The notes under the pieces are model-generated. The model saw nothing but the letters and a program-made list of their open reading frames with translations, had not been told where the DNA came from and did no database searches. Of a stretch of 64,000 nt of DNA, positions 8,584-15,928 are shown in pieces. How positions within the stretch are numbered: position 1 is the first letter of the stretch; each line of letters begins with the position of its first letter. The stretch is from CBDCWT01 sp965223305. GTDB taxonomy: Bacteria; Planctomycetota; Planctomycetia; Pirellulales; Pirellulaceae. Made by a program: the position numbers and the translations under genes. Location of the stretch: contig CBDCWT010000088.1 in NCBI GenBank assembly GCA_965223305.1, positions 62,001 to 126,000 on the forward strand. Reading direction: 5' to 3'.

Positions 8584-10779
8584 ATGCGACTGGATTGGTT
8601 TTTGCCGGCACTCAAAAAGAGTAGGGCAGGTGACCCTCCCCGCGGTCGCTTAGTGCGAGCGGCTCATTATCTTCTCCCGGCGGCCCTCTTTTCGGACCGC
8701 ACCACCAAACAGCGCGGGTGGGTGCGGCGGCTGCTACGCCGCCTCGGTCTTACCTGGGTCCTATCGCCACTGCGCCGCCTCGCACAAGCCTGCTGCTTCC
8801 TGCTCTTCGTGTGGCTCTTCTTCTATGTCTGCTGGCCCTATACGGCTCGACCGAACCTGGTGTCCAGTGGCTGGGAACCGGTCGAGAGCGACGGCGCTAC
8901 CGGCCAGACGCTGCTCGAGGGTGGGCAGCCGCTCGAACAATTGCTGGTCTCCGGCAAGCGTCTGTACGTTACCGATGAGAGCATCGAGCAGGAAGACCAA
9001 CGGTATGTCGGCATCTTCCGCGTGGTTGCTCGTGACGAGGAGCAACTTCGCGTCGAGCCGCTCGAGCCATTGGCGGCGGAACAGCTGGAGGCGCTTTCCT
9101 TCAGCTTTGGCCCGTGGTCCTTACACGAGGCCCGCCCCGGCTGGCCGTCGCACTACACCTCGGATCTGCGGCTGAAGGAAAAGCTGCCCGCCGAGAGTAT
9201 TCTGATCATCGACCCGCTCGTCAGCATCTCGACAGCACTTGCCTCGAGGTCGTGGGTCTGGTCGCTGGCCTGGGCTGGTTTGATTCTGGCTGTATGCGTG
9301 TTAATCCCGCGTGGGTTCTGCGGCTATGTGTGCCCGCTTGGGACGTTGATCGACCTTTTCGACTGGGCGATCACCAGCCGCGTCAAGCGTTTTCGTGTAG
9401 CTGGCGACGGGTGGTGGGTCCATCTGAAATACTATCTTCTGTTCGGGACGTTGGTGGCGGCATGTTGTGGCGTGCTCGTATCTGGTTACGTCGCTGCGAT
9501 TCCCGTCGTGACACGCGCCTTCTTGTTCCTCGGCGAACCCCTGCAGACAGCGGCTCTGCGAGATTTGCACCTGGTGGCTCCGTTCAACGCAGGACACGCT
9601 TTCTCGATTGCGCTGTTTGCGGTTGTGTTAGGGTTGGGCTTTCTGCGACCGAGGTTCTGGTGCAAGTACGTTTGCCCCAGCGGTGCCGTGTTCTCGCTGG
9701 GCAACCTCTTTCGAATGAGCGAACGGAAGGTTGAGTCAAGTTGCATTCACTGCAACAAGTGTGTCGAAGTGTGTCCGTTCGATGCCATCAAACCAGACTT
9801 CACGACGCGGACATCCGATTGCACACTTTGCCAAACTTGTGGAGGTGTCTGTCCAACGCACGCCATCAAGTTCGTGGAGCGCTCGAACCGCGTCGAGTTG
9901 AAGGTCGCCAACGACCCGCCCACTCACGAAACCGCAATTGGTCGCCGCGGCTTTCTCTCAGCGGCTGCCGGAACTGCTGCCGCCGTCGCGGGAGGTGTGG
10001 GGCTGGCAACCGCCACGAAGTCGTGGGGAGCCAGCTCGGCCGCGGATAAGAACTTCCTTCCCATTCGCCCGCCGGGCAGCGTGCCCGAACAGCAGTTTTT
10101 GCAGCTTTGCATTCGATGCGGCGAGTGTTTCAAAGTGTGTCCGAACAACGTGCTGCAGGCCGTCGGTTTCGAACAGGGCTTGGAGGGCCTGTGGACACCG
10201 CAGGTCAAGGCCGACTGGGCGGGCTGTGAGTCAAGCTGCAACGCCTGCACACAAGTTTGTCCGACCGGCGCGATTCGCTACGTGCCGCTGGAAGAGAAGC
10301 GGCACGCCCGCATTGGACTGGCCCTGGTGAATCAGCAAACGTGCCTGCCGTGGGCCAACCGAGAGGCTTGCCAGCTGTGCGTTGATGAGTGCGTTGCCGC
10401 CGGCTACGAGGCCATCGAGTTCACGCAAGTTCACACCGAGGTTGATGAGCTGGGCCTGCCCGTCGAAGGCACTGGCTACTTGGCCCCGGTGGTCCTGCCG
10501 GAGAAATGTGTCGGTTGTGGGCTGTGTCAGACACGTTGCTACGGAATCAATGTTCTCGAGCATGTGCTGCTCGAAGAATCGGCGATTATCATCGAAGCGG
10601 GCGAGGGGCGCGAGGACCGGCTGATGCCCGGTGTTACCGACTTTCCCATTAACCACGAGACTGGTTTTCAAGGATCTTACGCCCAACTCCGAAAAGACGA
10701 AGCGGAGCAGCGGAGCATCCAGCAAGAAGCGGATGAAAGTCCGGGAGGCAGTTACTTGCCGGACTTCCTCCGTGACTGA
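8584..10779 (+). CDS. NapH-NapG-like membrane polyferredoxin fusion
   Basis: A 731-residue 4Fe-4S protein that appears to join two proteins. Residues 1-450 resemble NapH/NosR/RdxA membrane ferredoxins: transmembrane segments near 68-86, 225-245, 285-310 and 330-350, two CxxxCP motifs (CGYVCPLG near 246, CKYVCPSG near 359), then two 4Fe-4S clusters (CIHCNKCVEVC near 387, CTLCQTCGGVC near 413). A twin-arginine-like segment (GRRGFLSAAAGTAAA, near 453) follows in mid-protein. Residues 500-731 resemble NapG, with CIRCGECFKVC, CNACTQVCP, CQLCVDEC and CVGCGLCQTRC. It is the third gene of the ApbE operon. Inference: it passes electrons between the quinol pool and the exported flavoprotein. Confidence 0.87.
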   Translation: MRLDWFLPALKKSRAGDPPRGRLVRAAHYLLPAALFSDRTTKQRGWVRRLLRRLGLTWVLSPLRRLAQACCFLLFVWLFFYVCWPYTARPNLVSSGWEPVESDGATGQTLLEGGQPLEQLLVSGKRLYVTDESIEQEDQRYVGIFRVVARDEEQLRVEPLEPLAAEQLEALSFSFGPWSLHEARPGWPSHYTSDLRLKEKLPAESILIIDPLVSISTALASRSWVWSLAWAGLILAVCVLIPRGFCGYVCPLGTLIDLFDWAITSRVKRFRVAGDGWWVHLKYYLLFGTLVAACCGVLVSGYVAAIPVVTRAFLFLGEPLQTAALRDLHLVAPFNAGHAFSIALFAVVLGLGFLRPRFWCKYVCPSGAVFSLGNLFRMSERKVESSCIHCNKCVEVCPFDAIKPDFTTRTSDCTLCQTCGGVCPTHAIKFVERSNRVELKVANDPPTHETAIGRRGFLSAAAGTAAAVAGGVGLATATKSWGASSAADKNFLPIRPPGSVPEQQFLQLCIRCGECFKVCPNNVLQAVGFEQGLEGLWTPQVKADWAGCESSCNACTQVCPTGAIRYVPLEEKRHARIGLALVNQQTCLPWANREACQLCVDECVAAGYEAIEFTQVHTEVDELGLPVEGTGYLAPVVLPEKCVGCGLCQTRCYGINVLEHVLLEESAIIIEAGEGREDRLMPGVTDFPINHETGFQGSYAQLRKDEAEQRSIQQEADESPGGSYLPDFLRD

Positions 10780-10859
10780 TCGTTTCAACGGCCGTTCATG
10801 TGCCATCCCCTCTGGCTGAACCTTGCAGGCCACGGCAAAGACAAGTCGCACAGCGCGAC

Positions 10860-11205
10860 GACGTGTCCCCTCTCCCATCGACCTCACCCTCCCGCGCGCG
10901 GGAGGGTCGGACGCGTAGCGTCCGGGGAGGGCTGCCCGGGAGTGATCGCCCCTCGCGTACCCCCCTCTCCGGCCCTTCGGGCCGACTCTCCCCGAGGGGA
11001 GAGTGACGAAAGACGAAGTCCGCCAAACTCTGCCGAGTTCGGCTACGCTCCAAATCAGCCGCTGGGCGTTAGCCCACGGTTCCCCAGCGAAACCGACGCG
11101 TAGCGTTCGGCGAGGGCCTCCCCTCTCCGGCCCTTCGGGCCGACTCTCCCCAAGGGGAGAGTGAAGAAACACGGAAATCACGCACTAACTTAGAAGCTGC
11201 ACGAC
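10860..11205. repeat. Dispersed repeat family 3, long composite copy
   Basis: The block contains two copies of a CCCTCTCCGGCCCTTCGGGC palindrome core, each followed by CTCTCCCC-AGGGGAGAG (second near 11119-11161). Between them are the modules AACTCTG-CGAGTTCGGCTACGC and CGCTGGGCGTTAGCCCACGG, and at the end AAATCACGCACTAACT. The same modules recur at 28085-28352 and, inverted, at 44939-45124. Each module is itself a near-palindrome, so RNA from it would form strong hairpins. Confidence 0.8.
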
Positions 11206-11410
11206 CTCTTACGGGAAAGGCGACGATGCCGAGCCTTTGCTCGCATTGCAGACACGCTGAGCGTAAGATGACCTAGTGGCCGTACGCACTCAATGAAAAG
11301 GACGAACGATCGTGTTTCCGTACCTCAGCCTGCCCCGCAGCGCGACGTCAGACCTCTACAGCAACGTGGCCTGGTTACGATTTTCGCCCTTTCGTGCGCA
11401 CGAGTCCAAT

Positions 11411-11521
11411 TCGTCGCGTTTTCGGAACCCGAAGCATCAGCGAGGGAAAGTCGGTGTACCAACGCGAGTTGTTCGCTCACTGACGCCTCGAGTTCCGACT
11501 GAGCTGAAAGCGCAACTTCAA
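11411..11521. repeat. Hairpin repeat family 2, degenerate copy
   Basis: CCCGAAGCATCAGCGAGGGA (11428-11447), a GGTGTACCAAC centre and a decayed inverse arm (CTGACGCCTCGAGTTCC), with the outer arm GCGCAACTTC at 11510-11519. Better copies are at 27934, 39896 and 49181. The long open frame of the downstream hydrolase reads through this copy, which argues that its true start is further down. Confidence 0.7.
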
Positions 11522-11590
11522 GACATAAGCTTCGGGCTCCGAACGAACCGGCCTCGCAGAGCGCTCGGCGGAGCTAGCGCCAAGCTCATC

Positions 11591-12931
11591 GTGTACTTCA
11601 TGTTGGTCTTGCTGTGCGTTCGTGTGGGTGCTGCCGCACCGCTACAGGTCGGATTTTTCGACATTGATGCCACACCGCCGGTGGGCAGCCCCTTGGCCTA
11701 CAACATCATGGATCGGCACGAGGCATCCTTACGACTGAAAGGAGTTGTACTGGCAGGTAGCGGCCCACCCGTTGTGTTGGTCGCTGTTGACTGGATTGGA
11801 ATCGGCGGCGCAGGACACACGCGTTTTCGAGAGGTGGTTGCCGAGGCCGTCGGTACTTCGCCAAGCCGCGTCGCCGTTCACTGCTTACACCAGCACGATG
11901 CGCCTCGCTTTGACCTCAGCGCCGAGACGCTGCTGGCGGCCGAGGGACTGTCTGGGAAAATGTACAACGTTGGCTGGGTGAACCAGGTGTTGCGACAGGT
12001 GGCCGACGAAGCGCGACGTGCGGCAGCGAACCTCGCGCCAGCGACACATATCGCGTGGGGGCAGGCCGCGGTCGAAAAGGTCGCCTCCAATCGTCGTATT
12101 TTGGGGGACGATGGCAAGGTCCTCCACACGCGATACACGGCCACCGCGGACCCCGCCGTCCGGGCGTTTCCAGAGGGGGTGATCGATCGTAATCTGAAGG
12201 CAATGGTAGTTTACGACGGGGATCGGCCGCTCGTCGTGCTGACCTACTATGCAACCCACCCGCAAAGTTACTACCGCACTGGTACCGCACATCCCGACTT
12301 TCCCGGGATGGCGCGCGAGCAACGGCAGCAGGAATCTGGAATTCCGCACGTTCACTTCAACGGTGCCGGTGGCAACATTGGCGCTGGCAAGTACAACGAT
12401 GGCGCTCCAGCAAATCGTGCCGTGCTGGCCAACCGAGTTGCACAAGCCATGAAGGCTGCGTTCGAAGCGGCGGCAGAGCGAGTTGCCGTGACAGCTGACG
12501 ATTTGAGCTGGTCGGTCACACAGGTCAATTTGCCGGCGGCGGACCACTTGGAGGAGCCACAGTTGGCAGAGATCCTGGCTGACCCCCAAGCCGACGTAGC
12601 ACAACGGATCGCCGCCGCCAAAGCGCTCGCCTTCCTGCGCCGCTGCCAGGCAGGTGTCAAAACCGACATCAGTTGTCTCGAACTGGGCAGGACACGCGTG
12701 CTGCATATGCCGGGCGAACTGTTTGTTGAGTACCAGTTGCAGGCGGCCAAACTGCGCCCGGACCTGTTCTTGATGATGGCGGCTTACGGCGACTATGCAC
12801 CCGGCTATATCGGTACCGAGATTAGCTACTCGCAAGGCGGCTACGAGACAAGTGAAAGGGCATCCCGCGTCGCGCCGAGTGTTGAGGGCGTTTTACTGAG
12901 TGCCATCCAAGAGCTGCTGGAACAACCTTAA
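11591..12931 (+). CDS. Neutral/alkaline ceramidase-like exported hydrolase
   Basis: About 446 residues from the chosen start. It matches the N-terminal domain of the neutral/alkaline non-lysosomal ceramidase family (PF04734): GFFDIDATPPVGSPLAYN at the N-terminus, SPSRVAVHCLHQHDAPRFD with metal-binding histidines, and VLTYYATHPQSYYRTGTAHP. Homologues in planctomycetes are exported and their substrates are unproven. The open frame extends to 11312, but its first 95 residues are Arg-rich and run through a dispersed repeat, so I place the start at GTG 11591 or ATG 11600, giving a hydrophobic leader (MLVLLCVRVGAAA). No clear ribosome-binding site decides between them. Confidence 0.72.
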   Translation: MYFMLVLLCVRVGAAAPLQVGFFDIDATPPVGSPLAYNIMDRHEASLRLKGVVLAGSGPPVVLVAVDWIGIGGAGHTRFREVVAEAVGTSPSRVAVHCLHQHDAPRFDLSAETLLAAEGLSGKMYNVGWVNQVLRQVADEARRAAANLAPATHIAWGQAAVEKVASNRRILGDDGKVLHTRYTATADPAVRAFPEGVIDRNLKAMVVYDGDRPLVVLTYYATHPQSYYRTGTAHPDFPGMAREQRQQESGIPHVHFNGAGGNIGAGKYNDGAPANRAVLANRVAQAMKAAFEAAAERVAVTADDLSWSVTQVNLPAADHLEEPQLAEILADPQADVAQRIAAAKALAFLRRCQAGVKTDISCLELGRTRVLHMPGELFVEYQLQAAKLRPDLFLMMAAYGDYAPGYIGTEISYSQGGYETSERASRVAPSVEGVLLSAIQELLEQP

Positions 12932-13181
12932 GAGAGCGAAGCAAAGTAGGCCGGAACAAGCGGCGGAGGGCTGTTGATTTCTCGCAAGACGTGAACGCCG
13001 CGCCGTTCCGGCGGCACAAAAGTCGATGTGTTTCGCGTCAGCGCTCGCCAGTGCGTGACGGCACAGCGCTGGAAAATCAAACTCGGATGGATAATTCTCA
13101 CCGCTTGTCCCGGCCTACTTACTACGTACTTGTTAGATCTAGATTGACACCAATGACGTACTACAACCCGGGAGATCTTGC

Positions 13182-13817
13182 ATGACTATCAAATCAACGC
13201 ACCAGGCTACTCTGCTCGTGCTTGTACTGACAGCGAGTACACTGACTCGTCTTTCCTCGGCCGACCAGCCCACCACCACGACGCTCAGCGAAATTGCCCA
13301 GCTCAATTCGTTGGAGACGTTGGGCGAGACCGTCTACGAACTAGGCGACTATCGAGATAACTTCTATCTCTACTGTGAGATGATGGAGCAGACGAAGTCA
13401 CAAGTACGGCAGCTCGAACAGAGTCGCATTCGCTTCCCGCTAACAGTCATCCGAGTGGTACCCGGTGAGGTATTGGTCAGAGTTCCCGATGTCGGCCGTA
13501 TGCGGATTGCCATGCGGCATGACTTTCCGCCGTATTTCGGCAACTCTCAAACACTCAGATACTGCAGTGCTCCGTCAGCCCGTCAACGGCATATGTTCTC
13601 CGGCCCCGTCGGACTACGGATCGGGAGCGAGATCGATCTGGAGACGGCCGCCAAGCTGCGTTACGATGACACGCTGCAGGTCGAGGGCACCATCCAACGC
13701 ATGGTATTCCGTGTCGATGGCATCGTCGAACCTCTGATCGCCGCAGTCGTCGGTGACTGGAGAGTGGTCGACGATCAAGGAGACAGCCAGTCCAGCGGAG
13801 CTCCCTCACCCAATTGA
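13182..13817 (+). CDS. Exported protein of unknown function
   Basis: A 211-residue protein with a signal peptide (MTIKSTHQATLLVLVLTAST, cleavage probably near SSA-DQ at residue 27). The mature part has a helical segment (EMMEQTKSQVRQLEQSRIRF) followed by a beta-rich domain (LTVIRVVPGEVLVRVPDVGR... KLRYDDTLQVEGTIQRMVFR). The start has GGGAG nine bases upstream. I do not recognise a family. The Uma2 nuclease gene begins 20 bases after its stop, so the two may be cotranscribed, though no functional link is evident. Confidence 0.65.
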   Translation: MTIKSTHQATLLVLVLTASTLTRLSSADQPTTTTLSEIAQLNSLETLGETVYELGDYRDNFYLYCEMMEQTKSQVRQLEQSRIRFPLTVIRVVPGEVLVRVPDVGRMRIAMRHDFPPYFGNSQTLRYCSAPSARQRHMFSGPVGLRIGSEIDLETAAKLRYDDTLQVEGTIQRMVFRVDGIVEPLIAAVVGDWRVVDDQGDSQSSGAPSPN

Positions 13818-13837
13818 TCGAGGTTGGTTAAGTCGCC

Positions 13838-14377
13838 ATGAGCTCGGCAGGTCGTTACGTTCCGCACTACACCGTCCGCGATTACCGCCAGTGGGAAGGC
13901 GATTGGGAGCTATGGCGGGGAATCCCGGTCGCGATGACACCTAGCCCCTTCGGTCGCCATTCCAAGGTCTTGGTGAATGCCGCCACCGCGATGAAGAACG
14001 CCGTCGACGACCGAGGCTGCCAGGCAACCGTGTTAGCTGAAATCGACTGGATCATCGCGGAAGATACCGTGGTTCGTCCAGATCTGGTCGTGGTGTGCGG
14101 TTCCGAACCGTCTGGGCATGTTGAGAGCACGCCGGCGATCGTCGTAGAAATACTCTCTGATAGCACTCGCGAGCGGGACAAGGAGTACAAGCGGCTCTTG
14201 TATCAGGACCATGCCGTCCCGTACTACCTGCTGCTCGATCCCGACGTGGATCAACTGCAGGCCCTAAGGCTGAGTGAGAGCGGCGAGTTCTCTGAAATCC
14301 AGTGCGATCCGTCGCTGACTCTTGAAATCTGCGATGGCTGCTCGTTCGACATCCTTGTAGCACCACTCTTTCGGTAG
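13838..14377 (+). CDS. Uma2-family endonuclease-like protein (DUF820)
   Basis: A 179-residue protein of the Uma2/DUF820 group, which has a PD-(D/E)XK nuclease fold. The motifs are visible: VRPDLVVVCG (PD, about residues 78-87), a following PAIVVEILSDSTRERDKEYK (E-I-L-S and the K of the motif, about 97-117), and VPYYLLLDPDVDQLQAL. Length is normal for the family. These proteins are abundant in planctomycetes and cyanobacteria, and their biological role is unclear. It is cytoplasmic, with no signal peptide. Weak ribosome-binding signal before the ATG. Confidence 0.85.
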   Translation: MSSAGRYVPHYTVRDYRQWEGDWELWRGIPVAMTPSPFGRHSKVLVNAATAMKNAVDDRGCQATVLAEIDWIIAEDTVVRPDLVVVCGSEPSGHVESTPAIVVEILSDSTRERDKEYKRLLYQDHAVPYYLLLDPDVDQLQALRLSESGEFSEIQCDPSLTLEICDGCSFDILVAPLFR

Positions 14378-14431
14378 CAGTCGCGGCCCGTCCACCTTGA
14401 AGTGATGGTCACGGCACACTGAGTGTGTGTA

Positions 14432-15874
14432 CTACGTGACGACGCCGTGATGTACGTCGCCGGAGACATCGGTTAGGCGAAAATCGCGGCCCGCATAGCG
14501 ATACGTTAGCCGCTCGTGGTCCAAGCCCATCAGCCACAAGATCGTTGCATGGAGATCGTGAACGTGCATGCGATCTCGTACAGCGTAGTAGCCGTAGTCG
14601 TCGGTCGCCCCATACCGCAGTCCGCCTCGAACTCCGGCGCCAGCCAACCACATGGAGAATCCCTCTGGGTTGTGATCCCGTCCGTCACTACCCTGTGCAA
14701 CCGGTGTACGACCAAACTCGCCGCCCCAGATCACCAAAGTATCTTCCAGTAGGCCTCGCGCCTTCAGATCCTTCAACAACCCTGCGATTGGCTTGTCTAC
14801 TTCGCGCGCGTTCTGATCGTGGCCCGCCTTGAGCTTGCTGTGTTGATCCCATTGCACGTCCGTGTTGCTGTGCGTGACCTGTATAAACCGCACGCCTTGT
14901 TCGGCAAATCGTCGAGCCAACAAGCACTGCCTGCCGAAATCGAGTGTGACCGGGTCGTCCATCCCATAGAGGTGATGCGTGGAGGCTGTTTCGTAATTCA
15001 GATTCTGGATCACCGGCAGGTCGGTTTGCATGCGGAACGCTAATTCGAACGAATTGATGCGCGCCTCCAGGGCCGAGTTAGGTCCCGTTGACTGCAAATG
15101 CTCGCGATTGACCTCGTTCAACATATCTAGTTGCAGCCGCTGCAAGTGGCGTGACCACCGCCGATTCTCGATGTATTTGACGCGCGCATCCGAAGAAGGT
15201 TTGCTGGCGACTCCTAAGGGAACACCCTGACAATAGGCCGGAAGAAAGGCTGAACCCCAGTTTTTCACGCCCCCATGAGCCAGAGTTGGACAGATCGTCA
15301 CGAAGGCAGGCAGATTTTGGTTTTCCGTGCCCAGGCCATAGGAAATCCAGGCGCCCATGCTGGGCCGCACAAAGTTGTCGCTGCCTGTGTGAAGCTTCAG
15401 AGCGGCTCCGCCGTGCGCCGCGTTGGTGCCATGGACCGAATTCAGGATGCAAATATCATCGACGCATTCAGCCACATGGGGAAAAAGATCGCTCACGTGG
15501 ATTCCACTCTCGCCGTACTGGCGGAACTTCCAAGGTGACCTCAGCAAATTCCCCGTTTCGGCAAACTGAACGCGAGGTTTCGAGAATGGCAGTGCCTTCC
15601 CGTCGTCCCGCTGCAGTGCCGGCTTGAAGTCGAAAGTATCGACTTGCGACGGGCCTCCCTTCATGAACAAGAAGATGACACGCTTGGCCCGCGGTGGCAG
15701 GTGCGGTTGGCGCGGTGCGAGCGGGTGAGTGGGTGAGCGGTGCGGCTGCGTTTCCGCCTGCGAGGTCTCGTTCAGCATCGCCGCGCACGCCAAATAGCCG
15801 AATCCCAGCGCGCTCTGCTTCAGCGCTTCGCGCCGTGAAGAAAGATGGTTCCGGCCGGGTCGCATGATGTTCAC
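14432..15874 (-). CDS. DUF1501 family (sulfatase-like), Tat-exported
   Basis: A 480-residue protein with a twin-arginine leader (SRREALKQSALGFGYLACAA, about residues 12-31). Conserved DUF1501 features include KRVIFLFMKGGPSQVDTFDF near 63-82, CILNSVHGTNAAHGGAALKLHTG, GVRFIQVTHSNTDVQWDQH, and VIWGGEFGRTPVAQGSDGRDHN near 378-399 with alkaline-phosphatase-superfamily metal ligands. The gene lies 54 bases downstream of a DUF1549/DUF1553 cytochrome gene in the usual planctomycete pairing. The pair is thought to work outside the cytoplasmic membrane in degrading complex substrates, but the biochemistry is not established. Confidence 0.9.
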   Translation of the reverse strand: MNIMRPGRNHLSSRREALKQSALGFGYLACAAMLNETSQAETQPHRSPTHPLAPRQPHLPPRAKRVIFLFMKGGPSQVDTFDFKPALQRDDGKALPFSKPRVQFAETGNLLRSPWKFRQYGESGIHVSDLFPHVAECVDDICILNSVHGTNAAHGGAALKLHTGSDNFVRPSMGAWISYGLGTENQNLPAFVTICPTLAHGGVKNWGSAFLPAYCQGVPLGVASKPSSDARVKYIENRRWSRHLQRLQLDMLNEVNREHLQSTGPNSALEARINSFELAFRMQTDLPVIQNLNYETASTHHLYGMDDPVTLDFGRQCLLARRFAEQGVRFIQVTHSNTDVQWDQHSKLKAGHDQNAREVDKPIAGLLKDLKARGLLEDTLVIWGGEFGRTPVAQGSDGRDHNPEGFSMWLAGAGVRGGLRYGATDDYGYYAVRDRMHVHDLHATILWLMGLDHERLTYRYAGRDFRLTDVSGDVHHGVVT

Positions 15875-15928
15875 CGCACTTTAGTTGTTAGTCGTTGACG
15901 CCTGCAAGTAGCTGGGAGGAGTCCCCTC

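Larger units (their letters stand above)
10780..11590. other. Repeat-filled spacer
   Basis: About 800 bases without a supported gene. It contains a composite copy of dispersed family 3 (10860-11205) and a degenerate copy of hairpin family 2 (11411-11521). Open frames on both strands here follow the palindromic repeats and are not believed. Confidence 0.65.

Noticed and set aside
10231..11181. 316-codon minus-strand frame
   Set aside because: It is antisense to the polyferredoxin and then reads through the palindromic repeats, giving repeated PLGESRPEGPERG-type text.
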